The position numbers were made by a program, and so were the translations under genes. From NCBI GenBank assembly GCA_017469265.1, contig JAFUGS010000087.1:1-56533 (forward strand): 56,533 nt of DNA, given 5' to 3'. This stretch comes from Clostridia bacterium. GTDB lineage: Bacteria > Bacillota > Clostridia > Christensenellales > Aristaeellaceae. This document shows positions 46,501-53,106 of this stretch, piece after piece. The notes beneath the pieces were generated by a model. That model ran no database searches, was not told the DNA's origin, and saw only the letters and a list, made by a program, of their open reading frames with translations. Position 1 is the first letter of the stretch; each line of letters opens with the position of its first letter.

Positions 46501-47265
46501 GTGAGAAAACTGCTGGAGATCAACCACTGCCGCAAGCATTTTGACGGCATGGAGGTGCTGAAGGATCTGAGCCTCAGCGTGGAGGAGAGCCAGGTGCTGT
46601 CGAGTATCGGCCCAAGCGGCAGCGGAAAATCCACCCTGCTGCGCTGCGCCACCCTGCTGGAAACCATGGATGGCGGGGATCTGATTTATGACGGACACTA
46701 CGCGGCCAGGGATAACGGGCAGCGGGCTGTTTACGCGCCGCCCCAGGAGCTGCATCAGATCCGCAATATGTTCGGGCTCGTGTTCCAGAATTTCAATCTG
46801 TTTCCGCACTATTCGGTGCTGAAGAATATCATGGAAGCGCCGATGCTGGTCCAGAAGCGGAACCGGAAGGAAGTGGAGGCGGAAGCGCGGGAGCTGCTTT
46901 CCCAGATGGGGCTGGCGGACCGGGCGGACGCGTACCCCTATCAGCTTTCCGGCGGTCAGCAGCAGCGGGTGTCCATCGCCCGGGCCCTGGCCATGAACCC
47001 CAAAATACTGTTCTTTGATGAGCCGACCTCGGCGCTGGATCCGGAGCTGACCGGGGAAATCCTGCGGGTTATCCGCTCCCTGGCGGAGAAGAAGATGACC
47101 ATGGTGATCGTCACCCACGAGATGGCTTTTGCCAGGGATGTGTCGGACTATGTGGTGTTCATGAACGATGGCGTCATTGTGGAGCAGGGAGACCCCCGGG
47201 AGGTGATCGATCATCCCACCCAGGAAAGGACGATCCAGTTCCTGCGCCGGCTGTCGTCGCAATAA
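46501..47265 (+). CDS. Polar amino acid ABC transporter ATPase
   Basis: A 254-residue ATPase starting at GTG 46501, about 7 bp after GGGGAGGG. It has Walker A GPSGSGKST, Q-loop [10 protein letters not shown], signature LSGGQQQRVSIARAL, Walker [15 protein letters not shown] and H-loop VTHEM. It completes the importer and is followed after 27 bp by the CntK-like racemase gene. Confidence 0.93.
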   Translation: MRKLLEINHCRKHFDGMEVLKDLSLSVEESQVLSSIGPSGSGKSTLLRCATLLETMDGGDLIYDGHYAARDNGQRAVYAPPQELHQIRNMFGLVFQNFNLFPHYSVLKNIMEAPMLVQKRNRKEVEAEARELLSQMGLADRADAYPYQLSGGQQQRVSIARALAMNPKILFFDEPTSALDPELTGEILRVIRSLAEKKMTMVIVTHEMAFARDVSDYVVFMNDGVIVEQGDPREVIDHPTQERTIQFLRRLSSQ

Positions 47266-47292
47266 TCAGAACAACAAAGGAGTGGAAAATGG

Positions 47293-48093
47293 ATGCGGTC
47301 CCTTCGCTATGCGCTGCTGAACCCCACCGGGAACAGAACCTGCCTGGTACTGGATCCCATATCCGACGCGGCGCGGTCGGGGATCACCGCGGCCCTGATG
47401 GATCGGTGCGAGCAGGTGGGATACCTGATGCCGGCATCAAAGCCCGGCGCCATGGCCCGCCTGCAGATGATGGGTGGGGAATTCTGCGGCAACGCGTCCA
47501 TGGCGACGGCGGCTTTCCTGCTGCGGGACAGGCTGACGCCGGGACAGGAAGAGACGGTGTATCTCGAGGTATCCGGCGCGGACGCGCCGGTACGCTGCAC
47601 GATCCGCCGGAAGGAAGAAGGATGGCGCGGCACGGTGACGATGCCGCCGGTGGAGGAAATCCGCCGGACGCGGGTGGGGGCGGTCCCGCTGACAGCGGTG
47701 ATGCTGCCGGGAATGGTCCATCTGATTGATGTGGGGGCTTCCCGCGGCAGGGATGAGGCGGAAGCGCTGCTGACGCGGGCCGCGGCGGAGATCCGGGCGC
47801 CCGCGCTGGGGCTTCTGCAATGGGAGGAAGCCGCCGGGCGCATGACCCCTCTGGTCTTTGTCCGGGAGAGTCAGACCCTCGTCTGGGAGACCGCCTGCGG
47901 CAGCGGCAGTACGGCCATCGCCGCGTGGATGGCCTGGAAGGCGGGGAAGTCCGTGGAGGTTGAAATCGAGCAGCCCGGCGGCGTGTTGGCCGTAAGGGCG
48001 GACTGGCGGGACAGCGGGGTGCGGGAACTGTTCCTGACCGGCCATGTGACCCTGGAAGCGGAGGAAACCCTGGAGCTGAATGAGATCGAATGA
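47293..48093 (+). CDS. CntK-like histidine racemase (DapF-fold epimerase)
   Basis: A 266-residue cofactor-independent epimerase with the two-cysteine DapF fold. Its motifs resemble the staphylococcal histidine racemase CntK more than DapF: YALLNPTGNRTCLVL at the start, RCEQVGYLM at 39-46, MMGGEFCGNASM with Cys65, SQTLVWETACGSGST with Cys202, and EQPGGVLAVRADW. The two cysteines would act as acid and base to interconvert L- and D-histidine. It is the last gene of an amino acid ABC importer operon (27 bp after the ATPase). The CntL/CntM metallophore genes are not in the window. Substrate assignment is by remembered sequence resemblance and is not proven. Confidence 0.72.
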   Translation: MRSLRYALLNPTGNRTCLVLDPISDAARSGITAALMDRCEQVGYLMPASKPGAMARLQMMGGEFCGNASMATAAFLLRDRLTPGQEETVYLEVSGADAPVRCTIRRKEEGWRGTVTMPPVEEIRRTRVGAVPLTAVMLPGMVHLIDVGASRGRDEAEALLTRAAAEIRAPALGLLQWEEAAGRMTPLVFVRESQTLVWETACGSGSTAIAAWMAWKAGKSVEVEIEQPGGVLAVRADWRDSGVRELFLTGHVTLEAEETLELNEIE

Positions 48094-48125
48094 AGACAGA
48101 AGAAAGCCGGGCGCAGGCGCAAAGC

Positions 48126-48154
48126 TTGCGCTTTTGCTTTTTCCGCGCTATGAT
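48126..48154 (+). promoter_or_regulatory. Promoter for the BaiN-type gene
   Basis: TTGCGC, a 17-bp spacer and TATGAT lie 58 bp upstream of ATG 48213. Confidence 0.6.
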
Positions 48155-48163
48155 GAGCCGGAA

Positions 48164-48193
48164 CACGGAAAACGGGCAAGCGCGTTTTCCGTG
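48164..48193 (+). promoter_or_regulatory. 5'-UTR hairpin of the BaiN-type gene
   Basis: A perfect 11-bp stem CACGGAAAACG/CGTTTTCCGTG with an 8-nt loop begins about where transcription should start and ends 6 bp before AAAGGAG. It probably protects the 5' end. There is no T-tract, so it is not a terminator. Confidence 0.6.
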
Positions 48194-48212
48194 AAGCAAA
48201 GGAGCGGACGAG

Positions 48213-49541
48213 ATGAGCAAGGTGCTGATCATTGGCGCGGGCGCCGCCGGCCTGATGGCCGCGATTCACGCGGCCAGGGCAGGCGCGGATGTGACCATCC
48301 TGGAGCATAATGAGAAGCCGGGGAAGAAGATTTATCTGACGGGGAAGGGCCGCTGCAACGTGACCAATGACTGCACGCTGGATGCGTTTCTGGCGGAGGT
48401 GCCGCGGAATCCCCGCTTTCTGTACAGCGCGCTGCATTATTTCTCCCCGCAGGATATGATGGCCCTGCTGGCGGACAGCGGGTGCCCGACGATCGTCCAG
48501 AGAGGCCGGCGGGTGTTTCCGGCCACGGAAAAGGCCAGCGACGTGACGAAGACGCTGGTGCGCCTGTGTCAGCAGCTGGGCGTGCGGATTCTGCTGCGTC
48601 AGCAGGTCACCGGCATCCGCCTTGCGGAGGACGGCAGCGCGGCCGGCGTGACGGCCACGGAGCTGCCCGGCCAAAGCGGCTTCGCGCTGCCCCCTGCGCA
48701 TGGGAAAATGGAAGCGGACATCCCTACGTCACGCGGCTCGGCGCCGGGAACCCACAGCGGCGGAATGATCCCCGCGGACGCGGTGATCCTCGCCACGGGG
48801 GGTGGAAGCTATCCGGCTACCGGCTCGACGGGAGACGGCTATCGCCTGGCCCGGGAGCTGGGGCATACGGTGCTCCCTGCGATTCCCTCGCTCATCGGAC
48901 TGGAATCCAGGGAAACCTGGCCTCACGATCTGCAGGGCCTGAGCCTGAAAAATGTGCGCCTGACGCTGAAGAAAGGGAAAAAGACCCTCTATACGGAACT
49001 GGGCGAGATGCTTTTCACCCATTTCGGCTTTTCCGGCCCGCTGATTCTGGAAGCCAGCTGCCATCTGCCGGAACCATGGACGGACTGCGCGCTGGAGCTG
49101 GATCTGAAGCCGGGGCTGGACCGGCAGCAGCTGGAGGCCCGCCTGCTCCGGGATCTTGAAGCGGGCAGCAGAAAGCAGCTGCGGAATATCCTGCCAGGCC
49201 TGCTTCCCGCCAGCCTGGCGGAGATCTTTCCGTCCCTGTGCGGCCTGCCGGCCTCCCTGCCCTGCAACCAGGTGACCGCGGCCCAGCGGGAAGCGCTTTT
49301 AGGCTCATTGAAGGCCCTGCCCCTGGCCATTCAGGGCCGCCGCCCCCTGGCGGAAGCCATTGTGACCCGGGGCGGCGTATCCGTCCGGGAGGTGAACCCG
49401 GGCACGATGGAAAGCAAACTGGTTCCCGGCCTTTTCTTCGCGGGAGAACTGCTGGACGTGGACGCCCATACCGGCGGCTACAATCTGCAGATTGCCTTCA
49501 GTACCGGCGCCCTCGCGGGTTTCAGCGCCGCGGCGCGGTAA
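48213..49541 (+). CDS. BaiN/HI0933-family FAD-dependent oxidoreductase
   Basis: A 442-residue flavoprotein with an N-terminal dinucleotide-binding motif VLIIGAGAAGLMAAIHAARAG, the family marker KPGKKIYLTGKGRCNVTND (about 31-49), VILATGGGSYPATGSTGDGYRLA (about 191-213), and a C-terminal FAD segment GLFFAGELLDVDAHTGGYNLQIAFSTG. The family includes the bile-acid enzyme BaiN, but most members have unknown substrates. AAAGGAG is upstream of the ATG. It is the last ordinary chromosomal gene before the tRNA operon. Confidence 0.92.
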   Translation: MSKVLIIGAGAAGLMAAIHAARAGADVTILEHNEKPGKKIYLTGKGRCNVTNDCTLDAFLAEVPRNPRFLYSALHYFSPQDMMALLADSGCPTIVQRGRRVFPATEKASDVTKTLVRLCQQLGVRILLRQQVTGIRLAEDGSAAGVTATELPGQSGFALPPAHGKMEADIPTSRGSAPGTHSGGMIPADAVILATGGGSYPATGSTGDGYRLARELGHTVLPAIPSLIGLESRETWPHDLQGLSLKNVRLTLKKGKKTLYTELGEMLFTHFGFSGPLILEASCHLPEPWTDCALELDLKPGLDRQQLEARLLRDLEAGSRKQLRNILPGLLPASLAEIFPSLCGLPASLPCNQVTAAQREALLGSLKALPLAIQGRRPLAEAIVTRGGVSVREVNPGTMESKLVPGLFFAGELLDVDAHTGGYNLQIAFSTGALAGFSAAAR

Positions 49542-49611
49542 CGGAGGAAAACCGAAAAGCGGGAAAACCGGCGGAAAAAGGATGAAAACGGAAAACAGCG
49601 AAAAATAATGC

Positions 49612-49640
49612 TGGACAAAAGGCTGCGCCTTTGTTATAAT
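49612..49640 (+). promoter_or_regulatory. Promoter of the tRNA-Thr/tRNA-Pro operon
   Basis: TGGACA, a 17-bp spacer and a perfect TATAAT lie 16 bp before the tRNA-Thr 5' end. Immediately upstream (49546-49605) are seven A-tracts at 7-11 bp intervals, which could bend DNA or act as an UP-like element. Confidence 0.75.
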
Positions 49641-49656
49641 ACCCGTTGCTGGTTGT

Positions 49657-49732
49657 GCCGATGTGGCTCAGTTGGTAGAGCAGCCGATTCGTAATCAGCA
49701 GGTCAGGGGTTCGAGTCCCCTCATCGGCTCCA
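49657..49732 (+). tRNA. tRNA-Thr (CGT anticodon)
   Basis: A 76-nt cloverleaf including encoded CCA. Acceptor GCCGATG/CATCGGC, D-arm GCTC-AGTTGGTA-GAGC, anticodon loop TTCGTAA, T-arm AGGGG-TTCGAGT-CCCCT. The anticodon stem GCCGA/TCAGC has one C-A mismatch at its centre. Confidence 0.95.
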
Positions 49733-49736
49733 GCTT

Positions 49737-49810
49737 CGAGGTGTAGCGCAGTTTGGTAGCGCGTTTGGTTCGGGACCAAAAGGCCGCGGGTTCGAATCCC
49801 GCCACTTCGA
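49737..49810 (+). tRNA. tRNA-Pro (CGG anticodon)
   Basis: A 74-nt cloverleaf, 4 bp after tRNA-Thr. Acceptor CGAGGTG/CACTTCG with one G-T pair, anticodon stem TTTGG/CCAAA around TTCGGGA (anticodon CGG), and T-arm GCGGG-TTCGAAT-CCCGC. CCA is not encoded (ACAT follows). Its 3' part reappears at 50017-50040 and its anticodon arm and 3' part reappear at 56264-56430, marking it as the likely attachment site of the accessory region. Confidence 0.95.
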
Positions 49811-49811
49811 C

Positions 49812-49853
49812 ATGAAAATCCGGATGCCCCTTGTGGGTATCCGGATTTTCATA
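49812..49853 (+). terminator. Terminator of the tRNA operon
   Basis: A long stem ATGAAAATCCGGAT/ATCCGGATTTTCAT with further CCC/GGG pairs and a 4-nt loop, starting 1 bp after tRNA-Pro. The TTTT lies inside the 3' arm. Confidence 0.8.
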
Positions 49854-49900
49854 TTGACGTTTGCCGGGAGTCGGAGCTGCAGCCTTGGAAAGGCTGGGGG

Positions 49901-50041
49901 TGAGCGAGCCGACCGTCGCCCCAGTGGGGCGTCGCCGCAGGCGAAGGAAGGCGAACGAATCAACCGAAACGAGCGGAGCGCCCGCTCCAAGGGCGTTCCG
50001 CGACGATTGAGGTTGCGTTTCGAATCCCGCCACTTCGACTC
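49901..50041 (+). repeat. 141-nt island-border repeat, left copy
   Basis: Nearly identical (about 5 differences, no gaps) to 56291-56431. The first ~118 nt (from TGAGCGAGCC) are GC-rich with three hairpins: CGCCCC-AGT-GGGGCG, CGCC-GCA-GGCG and GAGCGG-AGCGC-CCGCTC. The end (TTCGAATCCCGCCACTTCGA at about 50019-50038) is the 3' T-loop and acceptor strand of tRNA-Pro. The preceding GATTGAGGTTGCG may be a shrunken remnant of the tRNA 5' end. A terminator follows at once. Confidence 0.85.
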
Positions 50042-50076
50042 CCCGGGACATTGTAAATCAATGCTCCCGGGGTTTT
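50041..50076 (+). terminator. Terminator following the left border repeat
   Basis: Stem CCCCGGGA-ATTG/CAAT-TCCCGGGG with loop TAAAT and TTTT. The inner ATTG-N5-CAAT is shared with the right copy (56431-56465), whose outer stem has a different but still paired sequence. Confidence 0.85.
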
Positions 50077-50092
50077 GCTTTTCCTGCGGTTT

Positions 50093-50206
50093 TTCCGCTT
50101 ATTTCCGCTTTGCAACCTCCCGGGTTGCAGCACGGCGGCAAGGCACGATTTTCCGCTCTGAAAAAACTCCTTCCGCATTTTTCCGTAAATTTCCGCTTTT
50201 TTCCGC
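50093..50206 (+). repeat. Left array of TTCCG motifs with 10-nt phasing
   Basis: TTCCG(C) occurs at 50093 and 50103, then at 50151, 50171, 50181, 50191 and 50201, always on exact multiples of 10 nt within each group. A small inverted repeat GCAACC-TCCCG-GGTTGC (50112-50128) interrupts it. A mirror array lies at the right end of the island. The rest of the gap to 50313 contains no gene that I can see. Confidence 0.7.
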
Positions 50207-50313
50207 TTTCAAAATGTCCAGTTTAGTTCGCTAAAGCGTTTCCGCTGGATGGACACAGGGGCTATGCTTTGATAGAATGTGTTGTAAACAGCTAATGAAG
50301 GGAGTGGGTGACC

Positions 50314-50727
50314 GTGGAAATGTTGGAACGGCTTCAAGAAGGGATCAGCCTGACCAATCAATTTCTGTCGGTCCCTGGCATGTTCTTCTGCGATCTGAAG
50401 CCTTCGGGAATACCTGCCGAGCCTGGTGTGTATGCAATCTTCCATAAGGAGACAAATGAAACTCTTTATGTTGGCAGGACAAAGAATCTCCGGCAGCGCC
50501 TGTATAACAACCACCTTCATGGGCCTTCATCGAATGCAAGGCTGAAGAAATACCTTGTTGAAGATGCCAATGAACCCGGGATAACCAGCCTGGACGAAGC
50601 AAAAACATACCTCAAAGAAAATTGCTTCTTTCGCTTTATAATCGAGGAGGATACGCTGAAGCGTGGCAGACTCGAGGGCTTGCTGAGTTTTATGCTGAAC
50701 GTCAGATACATGTACGAGGAGCACTAA
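50314..50727 (+). CDS. Stand-alone GIY-YIG nuclease
   Basis: A 137-residue protein formed by a single GIY-YIG domain: PGVYAIFHKETNETLYVGRTKNLRQRL (about 38-64) holds the GVY and YVG strands and catalytic Arg, and RLEGLLSFMLNVRYM holds the metal-binding Glu. GTG 50314 is chosen because it is 9 bp from AAGGGAG; GTG 50308 and ATG 50320 are alternatives. Single-domain GIY-YIG proteins occur as homing, repair or defence nucleases. No other restriction subunit is adjacent. Base composition is lower in GC than the chromosome to the left. Confidence 0.85.
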   Translation: MEMLERLQEGISLTNQFLSVPGMFFCDLKPSGIPAEPGVYAIFHKETNETLYVGRTKNLRQRLYNNHLHGPSSNARLKKYLVEDANEPGITSLDEAKTYLKENCFFRFIIEEDTLKRGRLEGLLSFMLNVRYMYEEH

Positions 50728-50750
50728 GGAATCACCCGGCCTCCATTTTC

Positions 50751-51233
50751 GGAAGCCGGGCTTCCGGCCTTTATGAGCGGGATGGCCACTGGCTCTTTGC
50801 TGATAAATCCGGCGCATTCATGGCAGGCGGTGAACGCGTGGAGGACATCGTCCAGATGGAGAAGGCAGCGGTGATTGACAGCCGGGTTGTCAGCAATGAT
50901 CCGGCAACGGCGGAGGAGCTGCGGAATATCGGCGCGCAGCTGTTGGAATACAACGAGCCGGCCAAGACCGTCACGGTGCTGGCCTGGGTATCCGGGTGCT
51001 TCGTGAAGGAGATTCTCCGCAGCGCAGGGATCCGCAGCCACATTCGTGGAATTGCCCAGGTCAATCATGGTCCGGGTGAATTCCACCAGATTCTCATTCC
51101 GGATACCCAGCTGCCCGGCGTTTTCCATGACCGCCGCGATCAAGTATCCGCATCTGTATATGATCGGCGAGGCAGGCAGCGGAAAATCCACGACCATGGA
51201 GCGGGTCGTGCAGCCTATCTTCGGAGTAGGACG
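50751..51233 (+). pseudogene. Remnant of a mobile-element P-loop ATPase, broken by a 109-nt insertion
   Basis: Two fragments belong to one ATPase of the type found in phages and integrative elements (DUF927/primase-helicase-like). The first (GLYERDGHWLFADKSG to CFVKEILRSAGI, 50766-51032) leads to the second (KYPHLYMIGEAGSGKSTTME, from about 51142), which has the Walker A GEAGSGKST. Between them is a 109-nt insertion (51033-51141). Removing it restores the frame as SAGI-KYPHL. The N-terminus and everything past QPIFGVGR are missing. The second fragment runs in frame into the next gene. It is non-functional. Confidence 0.65.
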
Positions 51234-51237
51234 CAGC

Positions 51238-51603
51238 ATGAAGGAGCGTGTGCTGAACCTGCGGATGCTGCTGACCGACACCTCGGTCTATCTGACGGAC
51301 ATGCCCCACTCCGATTCCCTTGACCTGCAGAAGCATGAGACACTGCATGCGGAGATTGATGAGATGGAGCGGGAGATTGCTGCGGCGGAGATTGCAAAGC
51401 AGGAGACCATTTCAGAAGTCGGTATGATGCTGACCCGCCTGCAGAACCCGCTCGGACAGCGTGCGCTGATCCTGTACTATCTGGAGAAAAACCGCTGGAC
51501 CGAAGTCGCGGAGAAAATGCAGTTTAGCATTGCGCAGACCTATCGGTTCCGGGACGCGGGTCTGGCAGAATTGGAAGTGCTACTGCAAGCAGCGGCGGAC
51601 TGA
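51238..51603 (+). CDS. DUF1492/RinA-like small helical protein with sigma-factor-type HTH
   Basis: A 121-residue protein (MKERVLNLRMLLTDTSVYLTDMPHSD). It has a long coiled coil (LHAEIDEMEREIAAAEIAKQETI, about 41-63) and a C-terminal region-4-like helix-turn-helix (LILYYLEKNRWTEVAEKMQFSIAQTYRFRDAGLAEL). This architecture matches DUF1492/phage late-gene activator-like proteins of mobile elements. GGAG lies about 11 bp upstream. Its frame is fused to the broken ATPase, so expression may depend on that remnant. It is probably intact. Confidence 0.65.
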   Translation: MKERVLNLRMLLTDTSVYLTDMPHSDSLDLQKHETLHAEIDEMEREIAAAEIAKQETISEVGMMLTRLQNPLGQRALILYYLEKNRWTEVAEKMQFSIAQTYRFRDAGLAELEVLLQAAAD

Positions 51604-51615
51604 TCTGTCCGGGAA

Positions 51616-51636
51616 CACAGGGGACAGTCCCCTGTG
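51616..51636 (+). repeat. 21-bp palindrome, left copy
   Basis: Arms CACAGGGGAC and GTCCCCTGTG around a central A. The copy at 52597-52617 is identical, including two bases beyond the 3' arm. Together they bracket the amidohydrolase gene. Confidence 0.9.
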
Positions 51637-51784
51637 CATTCTAATTGTATGCTGATACAACCTCACCGCTTCCCTTGTTTTTCCTTTGTCCAATTCCCAT
51701 CTCCTCCGCCCCCGGTCATTGCGCATCTCTGGATTTCGCATTATAATTCCTTCCTGATTCTTCCACGTCAGCCGGAAAGGACGG

Positions 51785-52595
51785 ATGCACCACGTACAGG
51801 ATCTTTGACGCCCACTGCCACATCTATCCGGAAGCCATCGCCCGTCGGGCGGTGGAAGGCATCGACAGCTTTTATGGCGGCCTCCCCTTCGACCATTGTG
51901 ATGGCACCACGGGAACCCTCCTCCGCCTGGGCCGCGAGGCGGGCATTTCCCATTTCCTGGTTCACTCCGTCGCCACCACGCCCCATCAGGTCTCCAGCAT
52001 CAATCGTTTCATTGCCGCCGAAGCCGCCCGTTCGGAGGGAGCCTTCACGGGCCTGGGAACCCTGCACCCCGCTTCCGATCACCTGGAGCAGGATTTCAGC
52101 GAACTGCTCTCCCTGGGCTTGAATGGCGTCAAGCTCCATCCGGATGTCCAGCGTTTTGAGGCTGACTCTCCCCAGGCCATGCCCATCTATCAGCTCTGCC
52201 AGGATGCCGGCCTTCCTGTGCTGGTACATACCGGGGATCACCGCTTCGACTATTCCAATCCAAACCGGATTCTTCCCATCCTCCGCGCGTTTCCCCGCCT
52301 GAAGTTCGTCGGCGCCCATCTGGGCGGCTGGAGCGTCTGGGAGGATGCCTTCAGCCTGCTCTCCGGCTTCGAGAACATCTTCGTGGATACATCCTCCTCC
52401 TTCTATTGGCTGGGCCCGGACAAAGGCCGGGATCTGATCCGCCGCTGGGGTGTCCACAGAGTCCTCTTCGGCACGGATTACCCCATGTGGTTCCCAGCCC
52501 CGGAGATCCGTCACCTCCTGGACCTGAACCTGTCCGACGAAGAATACCGCCTCATCTTCTGGTCCAACGCCAAAAATGTCTTCGGCCTCAAGTGA
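51785..52595 (+). pseudogene. Amidohydrolase family gene with a frameshifted start
   Basis: The open frame (from 51747 to the TGA at 52595) encodes an amidohydrolase-2 protein with YRIFDAHCHIYPEAI (metal-binding His-x-His), GLNGVKLHPDVQRF, VLVHTGDHRF, FVGAHLGGWSVWED and VLFGTDYPMWF. No start codon exists in frame before the His-x-His motif. The well-placed AAAGG and ATG (51785) are one base out of frame, so a 1-nt insertion near ATGCACC has probably inactivated it. The first in-frame start, GTG 51852, would lack the metal site. It is homologous to the chromosomal gene at 25910-26770. Confidence 0.65.
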
Positions 52596-52596
52596 G

Positions 52597-52617
52597 CACA
52601 GGGGACAGTCCCCTGTG
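52597..52617 (+). repeat. 21-bp palindrome, right copy
   Basis: Identical to 51616-51636. It begins 2 bp after the amidohydrolase stop and cuts off the 3' part of a minus-strand AAA-like gene remnant. Confidence 0.9.
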
Positions 52618-52746
52618 CACTTTCGCGATTAATGGTAAAATATTTTTTTCGTCCACCATCTTTTTGATTTCTTCCAGCCGCTCACTGATGTCAACCATAT
52701 AGTTTTCTTCCGGGATACAGTTGGCTGTCGTATTAAAAACCTTCAC
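52618..52746 (-). pseudogene. 5' remnant of an AAA-like ATPase gene
   Basis: From GTG 52746 the minus strand reads VKVFNTTANCIPEENYMVDISERLEEIKKMVDEK, like the N-terminus of AAA-like ATP-binding proteins common in Clostridia. Adding one A in the run of seven A's would continue as KYFTINR, the family's next conserved phrase just before the Walker A loop, so a 1-nt deletion is likely. The gene then ends at the palindrome. Confidence 0.6.
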
Positions 52747-52943
52747 TCCATCAGCTGCTGAATCAGCTCGTTGCAATCGGGTCCCCAGAGCATGCCTTCC
52801 TTGCTTACGGAACACTGGCCAATCTCAAAGGCCTGTGAAGGCATTCGCAGATACCTGGGCTTCTCGCCGGTTATCTCCGCAATTGCTGCCACCATGGCCT
52901 TCCGTGATTCGCCGGCCACAGCGAATTTCTGCTGGACGGTCAC
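52743..52943 (-). CDS. Short protein resembling the N-terminal part of clostridial element 'virulence-related' proteins
   Basis: A 66-residue ORF (MTVQQKFAVAGESRKAMVAAIAEI, then PRYLRMPSQAFEIGQCSVSKEG and GPDCNELIQQLME). The pattern recalls a small domain at the start of longer proteins annotated as virulence-related in clostridial integrative elements, so this copy is probably truncated. Its stop overlaps the GTG of the AAA-like remnant. The rest of the gap to 53040 (upstream on this strand) shows no further gene. Confidence 0.4.
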   Translation of the reverse strand: MTVQQKFAVAGESRKAMVAAIAEITGEKPRYLRMPSQAFEIGQCSVSKEGMLWGPDCNELIQQLME

Positions 52944-53040
52944 AGGCGTTTTGCTCTTGTCCTCTTTCTTGGCCCTGTGCTGCCGTTCCCTGGTTGCTGG
53001 CCAGATTTCTGCTAGGAATATTTATTTCATAATAGAGGGA

Positions 53041-53089
53041 TTGACAAGTTTCCCCATTAATGACATAATGACATAGAAATGACCGGTCA
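53041..53089 (+). promoter_or_regulatory. Promoter and candidate operators of the XRE regulator
   Basis: TTGACA, a 17-bp spacer and CATAAT (53064-53069). A direct repeat AATGACAT-AATGACAT overlaps the -10, and a perfect palindrome TGACCGGTCA (53080-53089) lies between the start site and the ribosome site AAGGAGGG. Both suit autoregulation by the encoded HTH protein. Confidence 0.65.
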
Positions 53090-53106
53090 AAAAGGAGGGT
53101 GTAAAA

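Noticed and set aside
49522-50051. ORFs antisense to or spanning the tRNA genes and border repeat (TRTPDLLITNRLLYQLSH and VAGFEPAAFWSRTKRATK types)
   Set aside because: They are translations of tRNA-Thr, tRNA-Pro and the GC-rich repeat. Such peptides are well-known spurious predictions.
50093-50206. CRISPR array
   Set aside because: The repeated unit is only 5-7 nt with 10-nt period, and there are no spacers or cas genes.
51616-52617. Insertion sequence with the 21-bp palindromes as terminal repeats
   Set aside because: No transposase lies between them, and each palindrome is symmetric in itself. I keep only the weaker statement of a bracketed cassette.
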